A stretch of DNA of 64,000 bases. Origin: Epilithonimonas zeae (lineage in GTDB: Bacteria > Bacteroidota > Bacteroidia > Flavobacteriales > Weeksellaceae). A program made the position numbers and the translations under genes. A model generated the notes under the pieces. It saw only the letters and a list, made by a program, of their open reading frames with translations. It searched no databases and was not told the origin of the DNA. The stretch covers positions 3,720,001 through 3,784,000 of the forward strand of contig NZ_CP075338.1 in assembly GCF_023278365.1 (NCBI RefSeq), read 5' to 3'. Positions 43,251 to 50,255 of the stretch are shown here, piece after piece (position 1 is the first letter of the stretch; each line of letters starts with the position of its first letter).

Positions 43251-44489
43251 ATGGATATATTTGATAGAATAGAGAATAACCCAGGTCCGCTTGGGGAATA
43301 CGCAACTTATGCAGACGGAGAATATATTTTTCCTCAATTAGAAGGAGAGATTTCTACTAAAATGTTTTTCAAAGGGCAGGAAATGATAGTTTTCAGTCTC
43401 AACAATTATCTTGGTCTTGCCAATCACCCCGAAGTCCGAAAAGTAGATGCTGAAAGTGGACAATCTTACGGTTTGGCATATCCAATGGGATCCAGAGCTA
43501 TGACGGGCCAAACAATTCATCATCAGCAATTAGAAAAAGAGTTGGCAGAATTTACTCAAAAAGAATCTTCGTTATTATTGAATTTCGGTTATCAGGGAAT
43601 GTTTTCTTTGATTGATACTTTGTTGACAAGAAATGATGTAGTGGTTTATGATTCTGAAAGTCACGCTTGTGCCATCGACGGAATCAAACTGCACAGAGGA
43701 AAACGCTTTGTTTTTGCACATAATGATATGGGTAGTCTTGAGAAGTCACTTCAAAAAGCTTCAAAGATTATAGCAGAAACGGGCGGTGGAATCTTGGTCC
43801 TGACAGAAGGCGTTTTCAGTATGAATGGAGAACAAGGCAAGCTAAAAGAAATTGTTGAACTCAAAAAAAAATATCCTTTCCGATTGATTGTGGATGATGC
43901 GCACGGTCTTGGAGTGATGGGCAAAAATGGAGTAGGAACGGGCGAAGAGCAAGGCGTCCAGGATGATATTGACCTTTATTTTTCTACGTTTACAAAGTCA
44001 TTTGCCGGATTCGGTGCTTTCGTTTCAGGAAAGGCGAGTGTCATCAAATATATCAAATACAATATTCGGTCACAGATTTTTGCCAAAGCTTTACCAATTG
44101 TAATGGTTATCGGAATCAGAAAAAGATTAGAATTAATAAAACAAAATCCTCAATTCCGAACGCTACTTTGGGACAATGTATTCAAAATTCAGAAAGGTTT
44201 AAGAGATTTGGGATTCGATATTGGAAAAACTAATACTTGCATTACACCGGTTTTCATCAAAGCTGATACTTTGGACGCGACCTTAATCGTCAAAGAATTG
44301 AGAGAAGTTCACGGGATTTTTACAAGTATAGTAGTTTACCCGGTTATTCCAAAAGGATTAGTAATGCTGAGAATTATACCAACAGCAGAACATTCTGACG
44401 AAGAAATCAATCAATTGCTATTAGCTTTTGAAAGTTTGAATAAAGGGAAAGAAAGTCAGCCAATATTAACAAATAATGAATTTGTGTAA
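43251..44489 (+). CDS. alpha-oxoamine synthase (serine palmitoyltransferase or cysteate acyltransferase type)
   Basis: The 412-residue protein is a fold-type I PLP enzyme of the alpha-oxoamine synthase family: NNYLGLANHPEV, YPMGSRAMTGQTIHHQQLE, DSESHACAIDG, LIVDDAHGLGVMG, and the PLP lysine in TFTKSFAGFGAF. These enzymes join an amino acid with an acyl-CoA or acyl-ACP. In Bacteroidota the candidates are serine palmitoyltransferase (sphingolipids) and the cysteate-using homologue that makes capnine-type sulfonolipids; the sequence alone does not decide between them. It is a single gene with a strong palindromic operator candidate upstream. Confidence 0.88.
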   Translation: MDIFDRIENNPGPLGEYATYADGEYIFPQLEGEISTKMFFKGQEMIVFSLNNYLGLANHPEVRKVDAESGQSYGLAYPMGSRAMTGQTIHHQQLEKELAEFTQKESSLLLNFGYQGMFSLIDTLLTRNDVVVYDSESHACAIDGIKLHRGKRFVFAHNDMGSLEKSLQKASKIIAETGGGILVLTEGVFSMNGEQGKLKEIVELKKKYPFRLIVDDAHGLGVMGKNGVGTGEEQGVQDDIDLYFSTFTKSFAGFGAFVSGKASVIKYIKYNIRSQIFAKALPIVMVIGIRKRLELIKQNPQFRTLLWDNVFKIQKGLRDLGFDIGKTNTCITPVFIKADTLDATLIVKELREVHGIFTSIVVYPVIPKGLVMLRIIPTAEHSDEEINQLLLAFESLNKGKESQPILTNNEFV

Positions 44490-44505
44490 ATTTAATTCAT
44501 ACTTA

Positions 44506-44536
44506 TTTGATGGGAATTAAATAATTTATATATTTG
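44506..44536 (+). promoter_or_regulatory. promoter of the leader-peptide attenuator operon
   Basis: The -33 TTTG (44506-44509) and -7 TATATTTG (44529-44536) boxes are separated by exactly 19 nt, the ideal Bacteroidota spacing. The predicted start of transcription near 44541-44543 leaves about 12 nt before the leader ORF. Confidence 0.75.
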
Positions 44537-44554
44537 CAATGTAATTAAGAAATA

Positions 44555-44602
44555 ATGAAACAGATTTTCTCACAGATGGCGATGATGTGTAATACGAACT
44601 GA
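44555..44602 (+). CDS. 15-residue methionine-rich leader peptide
   Basis: The frame encodes MKQIFSQMAMMCNTN: Met at 1, 8, 10 and 11 and Cys at 12, four Met and one Cys in 15 codons. It starts about 12 nt after the predicted transcription start. Its codons 4-7 (44565-44573) pair with 44611-44619, so ribosome stalling at codons 10-12 would cover that arm and change the RNA fold. This is the sensing element of the attenuator that follows; charging of tRNA-Met or tRNA-Cys is the likely signal. Confidence 0.75.
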   Translation: MKQIFSQMAMMCNTN

Positions 44603-44658
44603 AGAGTGCGGTGAGAAGACTATGACATAAAGCTTCATCTTACCGATGGAGCTTTTTT
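44565..44658 (+). promoter_or_regulatory. trp-like transcription attenuator (antiterminator and terminator)
   Basis: Four segments form exclusive pairs. Segment 1 TTTTCTCAC (44565-44573) pairs with segment 2 GTGAGAAGA (44611-44619). Segment 2 CGGTGAGA (44609-44616) can instead pair with segment 3 TCTTACCG (44638-44645). Segment 3 AAAGCTTCATC (44629-44639) pairs with segment 4 GATGGAGCTTT (44645-44655) to make a terminator followed by a T run to 44658. Stalling on the Met/Cys codons hides segment 1, frees 2 to pair with 3, and prevents termination. Confidence 0.78.
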
Positions 44659-44676
44659 ATTTTAAAAATTTCAAAT

Positions 44677-45108
44677 ATGGAACAAACAAAAAAATATTAT
44701 ACAGACGAAAATACCGTAAGACTCACCGCATTTTTTGTGATTGTTGTGGTTTCTGTATCCCTGTTTTTTGATTTGCCATATTTATTGTTGCTCTTAGTTT
44801 TTGATTTTATTATTAGGGCTTCTGGCTTATTATTTTCGCCTTTAGCCCTTTTTTCAAAATCGATTTTAAAAATATCAGGATTGAAACCTAAACCAATTTT
44901 TGCAGCTCCAAAGAGATTTGCTGCGACATTGGGTTCAATCTTTACACTGACAATTGTTGTATTGATGTTGACCGGATTCTACAATGTTGCTTTAGGATTT
45001 GGATTGATATTGATTCTTCTGGCTGCTTTGGAAAGTTTTTTCAAAATCTGTGTCGGGTGTTACATCTTCCAAGTCATTGTTGTTCCAATCCAAAATAAAC
45101 TTAAATAA
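44677..45108 (+). CDS. DUF4395 membrane protein, attenuator-controlled
   Basis: The 143-residue protein has four membrane helices and the DUF4395 pattern, including the loop KPKPIFAAPKRFAA and the C-terminal motif FFKICVGCYIFQ with a C-x2-C pair. The family is of unknown function; members often lie near thioredoxin or rhodanese genes, which hints at sulfur or redox chemistry at the membrane. It follows the Met/Cys leader-peptide attenuator by 18 nt from the T run and precedes the NIL-domain gene by 24 nt, so the two form one regulated operon. Confidence 0.88.
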   Translation: MEQTKKYYTDENTVRLTAFFVIVVVSVSLFFDLPYLLLLLVFDFIIRASGLLFSPLALFSKSILKISGLKPKPIFAAPKRFAATLGSIFTLTIVVLMLTGFYNVALGFGLILILLAALESFFKICVGCYIFQVIVVPIQNKLK

Positions 45109-45132
45109 TTCACCAAAAACCAAAATATTACT

Positions 45133-45441
45133 ATGATTTACAAACAAGAAACTACAGGCAAAACTTTTTTCCCGAAATCGACGAAACAAATAATCCTTGA
45201 AATAGAACTGAACGGGAAAATCAGATTTGACATCCTACTTTACACGATTTACAATCATTACAATGTGAGTTACAAAATCGTAAATGCTAACATCGAATAT
45301 CTGAACGGAAGCAATTTCGGAAATGTGAAACTGCTTTTGAACATTAGTCAAGACCAAATCGAAAAGATAGAAAACTATCTGAGAGAATATAAATTGCTGA
45401 GCAGCAGAATAGACGTTCTACAAAAAAAGGAAGCTTCTTAA
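45133..45441 (+). CDS. stand-alone NIL-domain-like protein
   Basis: The 102-residue protein resembles a NIL domain, the ferredoxin-like ligand-binding module usually found at the C-terminus of the methionine importer ATPase MetN, where it senses methionine. The pattern here is TKQIILEIELNGKIRFDILL, NVSYKIVNANIEYLNGSNFG, GNVKLLLNISQDQIEKIENYL. It is encoded directly after DUF4395 under the Met/Cys leader attenuator, which fits a methionine-linked role. It has no ABC ATPase partner in the window. The domain call is by pattern, not by search. Confidence 0.7.
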   Translation: MIYKQETTGKTFFPKSTKQIILEIELNGKIRFDILLYTIYNHYNVSYKIVNANIEYLNGSNFGNVKLLLNISQDQIEKIENYLREYKLLSSRIDVLQKKEAS

Positions 45442-45460
45442 TGAGCTTCCTTTAATTTTT
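45426..45460 (+). terminator. intrinsic terminator after the NIL-domain gene
   Basis: AAAGGAAGCT (45426-45435) pairs with AGCTTCCTTT (45444-45453) around an 8-nt loop and is followed by T-rich sequence. The hairpin includes the last codons and stop of the gene. Confidence 0.8.
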
Positions 45461-45470
45461 ATATCATAAG

Positions 45471-45505
45471 TCTAGAATCTAAGTTCTAAAGCGAAAGTTC
45501 TAATT
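45471..45505 (+). repeat. degenerate heptamer array (TCTANNN, 5 units)
   Basis: Four of five consecutive 7-base units begin TCTA (TCTAGAA, TCTAAGT, TCTAAAG, then CGAAAGT, TCTAATT). It fills the gap between the NIL-domain terminator and the murA stop codon. Confidence 0.6.
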
Positions 45506-46811
45506 AGATTCTTCTGATATCTGCACCAATCGCTCTCAATCTCTCATCGATATTCTCGTAACCACGGTCGATTTGTTCGATATTTTGAATCACTGATTTT
45601 CCTTCTGCAGAAAGTGCTGCAATCAATAAGGCATTTCCAGCTCGGATGTCTGGCGAAACCATTGTTGTTCCGCGTAAAGGTGTTTCTTGGTTCATTCCAA
45701 TAACTGTTGCTCTATGCGGGTCGCAAAGGATGATTTGCGCGCCCATATCGATAAGCTTATCTACGAAGAATAATCTGCTTTCGAACATTTTTTGATGAAT
45801 CAAAACAGAACCTTTTGCCTGAGTTGCTACAACCAAAATAATGGATAACAAATCTGGCGTGAATCCTGGCCAAGGCGCATCTGAAACGGTTAAGATAGAA
45901 CCATCGATGAATTTCTGAACTTTATAATTTTCCTGAGAAGGGATGTAGATATCATCACCTCTTTGTTCCAATTCGATTCCTAATTTTCTGAAAGTATTTG
46001 GAATAACTCCCAACTGATTCCAGTTCACATTTTTGATGGTAATCTCAGATTTTGTCATTGCTGCCAATCCAATCCAGGAACCTATTTCCACCATGTCCGG
46101 AAGCATTGTGTGTTCTGTTCCGCGCAGTTTGTCAACACCTTCGATTGTGATTAAGTTTGAACCAATCCCTGTGATGTTGGCGCCCATTCTGTTCAGCATT
46201 TTACACAATTGCTGAAGATAAGGTTCGCAAGCAGCGTTGTAGATTCTTGTTTTTCCTTTTGCCAAAACTGCTGCCATCACGATATTGGCCGTTCCGGTTA
46301 CAGAAGCTTCTTCCAAGAGGATAAATTTCCCAGTCAATTCCTTGGCTCTCAAAGAGTAGAAAGCTTCTTCCTCATCGTAAGAAAATTCAGCACCCAATTC
46401 TACAAAACCTTGGAAGTGTGTGTCCAGACGTCTTCTTCCGATTTTGTCACCACCTGGCGTCGGCAAATAAGCTTCACCGAATCTCGCTAGCATAGGTCCC
46501 AAAATCATCACAGAGCCTCTTAATTTAGCACCGTCTTTTTTGAATTCTTTAGATTTTATATAATCGAAGTTAACTTCATCAGCTTTGAAGGTGTAATCGC
46601 CTTTGCCATTTTTTGTCACTTTGACGTTGAAGTCCTGAAGAATCTCAATCAACTTATTCACATCCTTGATGTCCGGGATGTTATCAATTCTTACCTCATC
46701 TTCCGTTAGCAAAACTGCACAAAGAATCTGCAAAGCTTCATTCTTTGCACCTTGAGGTGTGATTTCTCCGCTCAATCTCTTTCCTCCTCTTATTTCGAAA
46801 GCACCGTCCAT
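45504..46811 (-). CDS. murA: UDP-N-acetylglucosamine 1-carboxyvinyltransferase
   Basis: The 435-residue protein is a full-length MurA of the EPSP-synthase fold: IRGGKRLSGEITPQGAKNEALQIL with the catalytic Lys/Asn pair, LPDMVEIGSWIGLAAM, and the C-terminal DIRAGNALLIAALSAEGKSVI. It performs the first committed step of peptidoglycan synthesis. The loop residue that is Cys115 in E. coli is Asp122 here (TPGGDKIGRR), the change known to block fosfomycin binding in Chlamydia and mycobacteria; resistance to that drug is therefore expected. It lies directly after the DUF4290 gene (0 nt gap). Confidence 0.97.
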   Translation of the reverse strand: MDGAFEIRGGKRLSGEITPQGAKNEALQILCAVLLTEDEVRIDNIPDIKDVNKLIEILQDFNVKVTKNGKGDYTFKADEVNFDYIKSKEFKKDGAKLRGSVMILGPMLARFGEAYLPTPGGDKIGRRRLDTHFQGFVELGAEFSYDEEEAFYSLRAKELTGKFILLEEASVTGTANIVMAAVLAKGKTRIYNAACEPYLQQLCKMLNRMGANITGIGSNLITIEGVDKLRGTEHTMLPDMVEIGSWIGLAAMTKSEITIKNVNWNQLGVIPNTFRKLGIELEQRGDDIYIPSQENYKVQKFIDGSILTVSDAPWPGFTPDLLSIILVVATQAKGSVLIHQKMFESRLFFVDKLIDMGAQIILCDPHRATVIGMNQETPLRGTTMVSPDIRAGNALLIAALSAEGKSVIQNIEQIDRGYENIDERLRAIGADIRRI

Positions 46812-47483
46812 TTATCTTCTTTTATTTTTATGATTTTGGAAATTATTTTTCCTGTTATTATTGTTATTGTGGTTTTGATTTCTGTTGTTGTTTCTATTAT
46901 TATTGTTGTTGTTGTTGTTGTTCCTGTTGGTCGCATAATAGATTTTACTTTTGTCCAGAGAATCCAGTCCTGTAAGGTCTAATCTGTTTTTAGAAAGCTC
47001 CTTGAGATGACGGAAAATCACATCATCCTGAACGTGTTCTTTGTTGTACACGTTGTAGGACTTCTTCATATTGTTGGCGATTACCTGAATCAAAGCATCT
47101 TTCTCATCACCTTCTTCCAAAGCAATCGCAGTTTCTATCAGCTGAAGAATACTTTTTCCGTAGAATTTATAATCATTTTCCAAAGAAGGATAATCCATTT
47201 TCCTTGGTTTTGTGATCAGATCTTCTGCGCTTAAAATCGGGTAAGGAGAATCTACATCCAGATTATGATCTGCCAAGATGAAAAGATGATCCCAAAGTTT
47301 GTGCTTGTAATTTTCCTCGTCGCGAAGGTGTGGGTTTCTTTGTCCCATAAACTCGACAATTGCAAGCGCCATCTCATTTCTTTCTTCCTTGGTCTGCAGC
47401 GTTTTGCAATGCTCTACGAGTTGTTGTATGTTGCGCCCATATTCGGGCATTAGTAGTTGTGTTCTGTCGGTATTATATTCCAT
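46812..47483 (-). CDS. DUF4290 family protein with poly-Asn tail
   Basis: I take the ATG at 47483 (MEYNTDRTQLLMPEYGRNIQ), because the ATG 21 nt upstream overlaps the -7 promoter box TATATTTG (minus strand, 47491-47498). This leaves a nearly leaderless mRNA. The 223-residue protein is a helical DUF4290 domain (about 1-180) of unknown function, then a low-complexity tail of Asn with Arg, Gln and Lys (about 187-223) encoded by AAC/AAT repeats. It is in one operon with murA, suggesting a link to cell-wall or growth control. Confidence 0.85.
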   Translation of the reverse strand: MEYNTDRTQLLMPEYGRNIQQLVEHCKTLQTKEERNEMALAIVEFMGQRNPHLRDEENYKHKLWDHLFILADHNLDVDSPYPILSAEDLITKPRKMDYPSLENDYKFYGKSILQLIETAIALEEGDEKDALIQVIANNMKKSYNVYNKEHVQDDVIFRHLKELSKNRLDLTGLDSLDKSKIYYATNRNNNNNNNNNRNNNRNQNHNNNNNRKNNFQNHKNKRR

Positions 47484-47490
47484 AATATTG

Positions 47491-47498
47491 CAAATATA
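47491..47498 (-). promoter_or_regulatory. -7 promoter box for the DUF4290-murA operon
   Basis: TATATTTG on the minus strand ends 7 nt before the chosen start codon, so transcription would begin only a few bases upstream of the ATG. Confidence 0.55.
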
Positions 47499-47507
47499 AA
47501 ACATTTC

Positions 47508-47535
47508 AAGTTCAAAGTTTGAAATTCAAAATTGA
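47508..47535 (+). repeat. degenerate heptamer array (AARTTYA, 4 units)
   Basis: Four consecutive 7-base units share AAGTT or AAATT (AAGTTCA, AAGTTTG, AAATTCA, AAATTGA). It lies just upstream of the DUF4290 promoter. Confidence 0.65.
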
Positions 47536-47559
47536 GTGATTGTTTTTTCTTTAATTTGT

Positions 47560-47585
47560 ATTGTCAGGCTGAAGCTCTCAAAGCC
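47560..47585 (+). repeat. 26-nt dispersed repeat, copy C
   Basis: It reads ATTGTCAGGCTGAAGCTC and then TCAAAGCC, matching copies A and B at most positions. Confidence 0.6.
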
Positions 47586-47602
47586 TTTTCTGTATTAAAA
47601 AT

Positions 47603-48028
47603 TTATTGAAAAATAAATTTTTTCCTTTGTTCAGCATTAGGTAAAAAACATTGGTTTTCGGCTAACTTCTTTCTGTTTCGGGAAACCAAATTATAAAATT
47701 GATTTCCGATAAAATCTGGCAGGATCTTCCCAATATTTGCCAAAGAATAAACGCCGCCCAATTCACTCGCAATTCTTAAAATCGCCTGATATTTGGACAG
47801 ATAAAAACTCTCAGGTTTCCAAAGATAAAGCGTGTCAAAAACTTTGTTTGGAAGATTTCTTTCATTCAAAAATTTTTGTCCAAATTCAGATTGCAGAGAG
47901 GAGAACAGAAACTTGTCTTTTTTGTCCCGTTCCAAAATCCACTGCACCCAATGGTTGCAAAATCCACATTCACCATCATAAAAAACAATGAATTTATCTT
48001 TCAAATTAACTGAGATGTCTGTCGTCAT
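47603..48028 (-). CDS. DCC-family (DUF393) thiol-disulfide oxidoreductase-like protein
   Basis: The 141-residue protein belongs to the DUF393/DCC family, named for the Asp-x-x-Cys motif: FYDGECGFCNHWVQWIL, with a CGFC pair that could be redox active. Further conserved points are DTLYLWKPESFYLSKYQAILRI and FYNLVSRNRKKL. No reaction is established for most members. The start overlaps the stop of the haem-binding gene by 4 nt (ATGA), indicating coupling. Confidence 0.9.
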   Translation of the reverse strand: MTTDISVNLKDKFIVFYDGECGFCNHWVQWILERDKKDKFLFSSLQSEFGQKFLNERNLPNKVFDTLYLWKPESFYLSKYQAILRIASELGGVYSLANIGKILPDFIGNQFYNLVSRNRKKLAENQCFLPNAEQRKKFIFQ

Positions 48029-48483
48029 AATGGGTTGGTTTCCGTTTCTTTCTCTATTTTCCTAAAATATTCTGCCAGTTCCTTTCTTTGCCTGTCAGTC
48101 AATTTGGCATTAGAATGACCAAGCAGATAACTTTCCAGAGGCATTTTGCTTTGCTCTACATACTCCGCTGCTTCTTCCATTTTGTGCGCTTGCCGCTTTG
48201 GTTCATATGTTGCAAAAGTAGAAAAATTAAGTTCTTTTCTACCCTCGTCGATATGATTTTTTAACAGCCACGCAACAGGTTGGATATTACTATAAAAAGG
48301 ATATTTCGTTTCATTGGAATGGCAATCGTAACAAGAGTTTCGGATGGTGTTCGCAATAGGTTCAGGCGTGTTTTTGATTTTCAGAAAATCCATTCCTTGG
48401 TTAGTCGTGGGATTCGTCTTGTCAATTGGAAAAAACTGAATGATAATAAACACCATCAGTAAAATAATTAATACTTTTTTCAT
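48025..48483 (-). CDS. haem-binding-domain (cytochrome-like) protein
   Basis: The 152-residue protein has an N-terminal membrane anchor or signal (about 3-20) and a single CxxCH haem c motif (CYDCHSNETKYPFYSNIQP) followed by the typical VAWLLKNHIDEGRKELNFSTF and a helical C-terminus with a DRQRKELAEYFRKIEKE ending. This is the haem_bd family of flavobacterial periplasmic electron carriers, of unknown partner. It is coupled to the DCC-family gene, so a redox pair is plausible. Confidence 0.9.
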   Translation of the reverse strand: MKKVLIILLMVFIIIQFFPIDKTNPTTNQGMDFLKIKNTPEPIANTIRNSCYDCHSNETKYPFYSNIQPVAWLLKNHIDEGRKELNFSTFATYEPKRQAHKMEEAAEYVEQSKMPLESYLLGHSNAKLTDRQRKELAEYFRKIEKETETNPL

Positions 48484-48539
48484 AGTTCAGATTTTCAGGT
48501 ACAATTGCAAAAAGCTTTCCAATTTTTCATCTCGTTTTC

Positions 48540-48620
48540 AGGAGCTTAATCCCGCTATCCGCTATATCTTTTTCTTTTTTTGCTAAAAAAGAAAAAGGAT
48601 GCCGCTACTATCGGGGCTAG
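48540..48620 (+). repeat. long dispersed repeat, copy 2
   Basis: It begins AGGAGCTTAATCCCGCTATC, continues CGCTATATCTTTTTCTTTTTT, then the complementary AAAAAAGAAAAAG, and ends GGATGCCGCTACTATCGGGGCTAG. It shares both ends with copy 1 (15624-15787) but lacks that copy's central insertion. Confidence 0.75.
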
Positions 48621-48653
48621 TGAGCAATTCAACGTTGAAATTAGTTCCACTGT

Positions 48654-48681
48654 CAACAATCAACCAACAACTCTCAACCAA
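48654..48681 (+). repeat. degenerate heptamer array (CAACNNN, 4 units)
   Basis: Four consecutive 7-base units all begin CAAC (CAACAAT, CAACCAA, CAACTCT, CAACCAA). It sits between the long repeat and the der promoter. Confidence 0.7.
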
Positions 48682-48687
48682 AAAATG

Positions 48688-48695
48688 TATATTTG
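48688..48695 (+). promoter_or_regulatory. -7 promoter box for der
   Basis: TATATTTG lies about 172 nt before the der start codon, implying a long 5' leader. No clear -33 TTTG is present. Confidence 0.4.
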
Positions 48696-48867
48696 CAAAA
48701 ATTTTGGGCTTCGAAAGTCGAAGTAACCCATTCTTAATCAGAATTTAAAAATTCGGAGATTGAGAGATTTGAAAAATGTAAGTAGAAATTACAATAGAAT
48801 TCTGCCATCATTTTATGAATCTCAAAATTCTTTAATCTCTTAATTTTTAAGAAAAAGAAACAAATTT

Positions 48868-50175
48868 ATGTCAAACATTGTCGCTATCGTTGGGCGCCCC
48901 AACGTAGGAAAATCCACATTATTTAACCGATTATTAGAAAGGAGAGAAGCTATTGTAGATTCTACAGCCGGCGTTACACGTGACCGTCATTACGGAAAAT
49001 CCGATTGGAACGGCGTAGACTTCACAGTAATCGATACAGGAGGTTATGATGTGGGAACAGAGGATGTCTTCGAGATGGAGATCCGTAAACAGGTTCAGTT
49101 GGCTGTGGACGAGGCTACATCAATCATCTTTATGGTGAATGTAGAAGAAGGTCTTACCGATACAGACCACGAAATCTTCGAATTACTAAGAAAAGCCAAC
49201 AAGCCACTTTATTTGGTAGTAAACAAAGTAGATTCTTCAAAAGAAGAATTGCCGGCAACCGAATTCTACCAATTGGGTGTTGAAAAATATTTTACATTAT
49301 CTTCTGCAACAGGTTCCGGAACAGGAGAATTGTTGGACCAAGTTGTCAGCGATTTCCCGACAACAGATTACAAAGACCCATTCGAAGGGTTGCCAAAAAT
49401 CACCATCGCAGGCCGTCCAAATGTTGGAAAATCAACAATGACAAATGCCTTGTTAGATGTTGAAAGAAATATCGTAACAGATATCGCCGGAACAACTAGA
49501 GATAGTATTCAGACTTTATATAACAAATTCGGACACGAGTTTGTGTTGGTGGATACAGCTGGGATGAGAAGAAAATCTAAGGTAAACGAAGATTTGGAAT
49601 TCTATTCCGTAATGCGTTCCATCCGTTCTATCGAATATTCTGATGTTGTGATTCTGATGGTTGACGCCACTTTAGGCTGGGAATCTCAGGATATGAACAT
49701 TTTCGGTTTGGCTCAGAAAAACAGAAAAGGAATCGTTATTTTGGTGAACAAATGGGATCTTGTAGAAAAAGATACCAACACAATGAGGGATTTCGAGGCT
49801 GCGATTAAACATAAAATTGGACAGTTTACAGATATTCCGATTTTATTTGTTTCAGCTTTGACTAAGCAGAGAATTCTGAAAGCTGTTGAGGTTGCAATGG
49901 AGGTTTATAATAATAGAGCTAAAAAGATCAAAACTTCAAAACTGAATGAGGTGATGCTTCCTGTTTTTGAAGCGATGCCGCCACCAGCTATCAAAGGAAA
50001 ATATGTGAAAATCAAATATTGTGTACAGTTGCCAACGCCATCGCCGCAATTTGTATTTTTCTGTAATCTTCCGCAATATGTGAAAGAGCCATACAAGCGT
50101 TTCACGGAAAATCAACTGAGAAAACACTTTGGCTTTACAGGTGTTCCAATCGAGATTTACTTCAGACAAAAATAA
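48868..50175 (+). CDS. der: ribosome-assembly GTPase Der (EngA)
   Basis: The 435-residue protein has two tandem GTPase domains and a KH-like C-terminal domain. Domain 1 has GRPNVGKSTLFN (G1), DTGGYD (G3) and NKVD (G4). Domain 2 has GRPNVGKSTMTN, DTAGMRRKSK and NKWD. The KH-like part ends near KPYKRFTENQLRKHFGFTGVPIEIYFRQK. It is needed for 50S subunit maturation. Length and motifs are those of Der. Confidence 0.97.
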   Translation: MSNIVAIVGRPNVGKSTLFNRLLERREAIVDSTAGVTRDRHYGKSDWNGVDFTVIDTGGYDVGTEDVFEMEIRKQVQLAVDEATSIIFMVNVEEGLTDTDHEIFELLRKANKPLYLVVNKVDSSKEELPATEFYQLGVEKYFTLSSATGSGTGELLDQVVSDFPTTDYKDPFEGLPKITIAGRPNVGKSTMTNALLDVERNIVTDIAGTTRDSIQTLYNKFGHEFVLVDTAGMRRKSKVNEDLEFYSVMRSIRSIEYSDVVILMVDATLGWESQDMNIFGLAQKNRKGIVILVNKWDLVEKDTNTMRDFEAAIKHKIGQFTDIPILFVSALTKQRILKAVEVAMEVYNNRAKKIKTSKLNEVMLPVFEAMPPPAIKGKYVKIKYCVQLPTPSPQFVFFCNLPQYVKEPYKRFTENQLRKHFGFTGVPIEIYFRQK

Positions 50176-50180
50176 AATTC

Positions 50181-50214
50181 AACCCTTTCAGAATTTATTC
50201 TGAGAGGGTTTTTA
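50181..50214 (+). terminator. intrinsic terminator after der
   Basis: AACCCTTTCAGAA pairs with TTCTGAGAGGGTT (one G-T pair) around a short loop and is followed by a T run. Confidence 0.9.
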
Positions 50215-50255
50215 TTGCATTAATTTCTTAAATTTAAAATACTAATACAGCATAA

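Larger units (their letters stand above)
48484..48867. other. 384-nt upstream region of der, rich in repeats
   Basis: It contains copy 2 of the long dispersed repeat (48540-48620), a heptamer array (48654-48681) and a -7 box TATATTTG (48688-48695). The leader from there to the der start (about 165 nt) includes two facing AATCTC/GAGATT-rich segments (about 48745-48772 and 48818-48852) that could fold into a long hairpin. No coding frame is supported. Confidence 0.6.

Noticed and set aside
47484-47504. Upstream ATG for the DUF4290 gene
   Set aside because: It overlaps the -7 promoter box and adds residues (MFYICNI) without family character.
48745-48856. Riboswitch in the long der leader
   Set aside because: The facing GAGATT/AATCTC segments pair only partly and look like further heptamer-type repeats; no known riboswitch pattern is visible.
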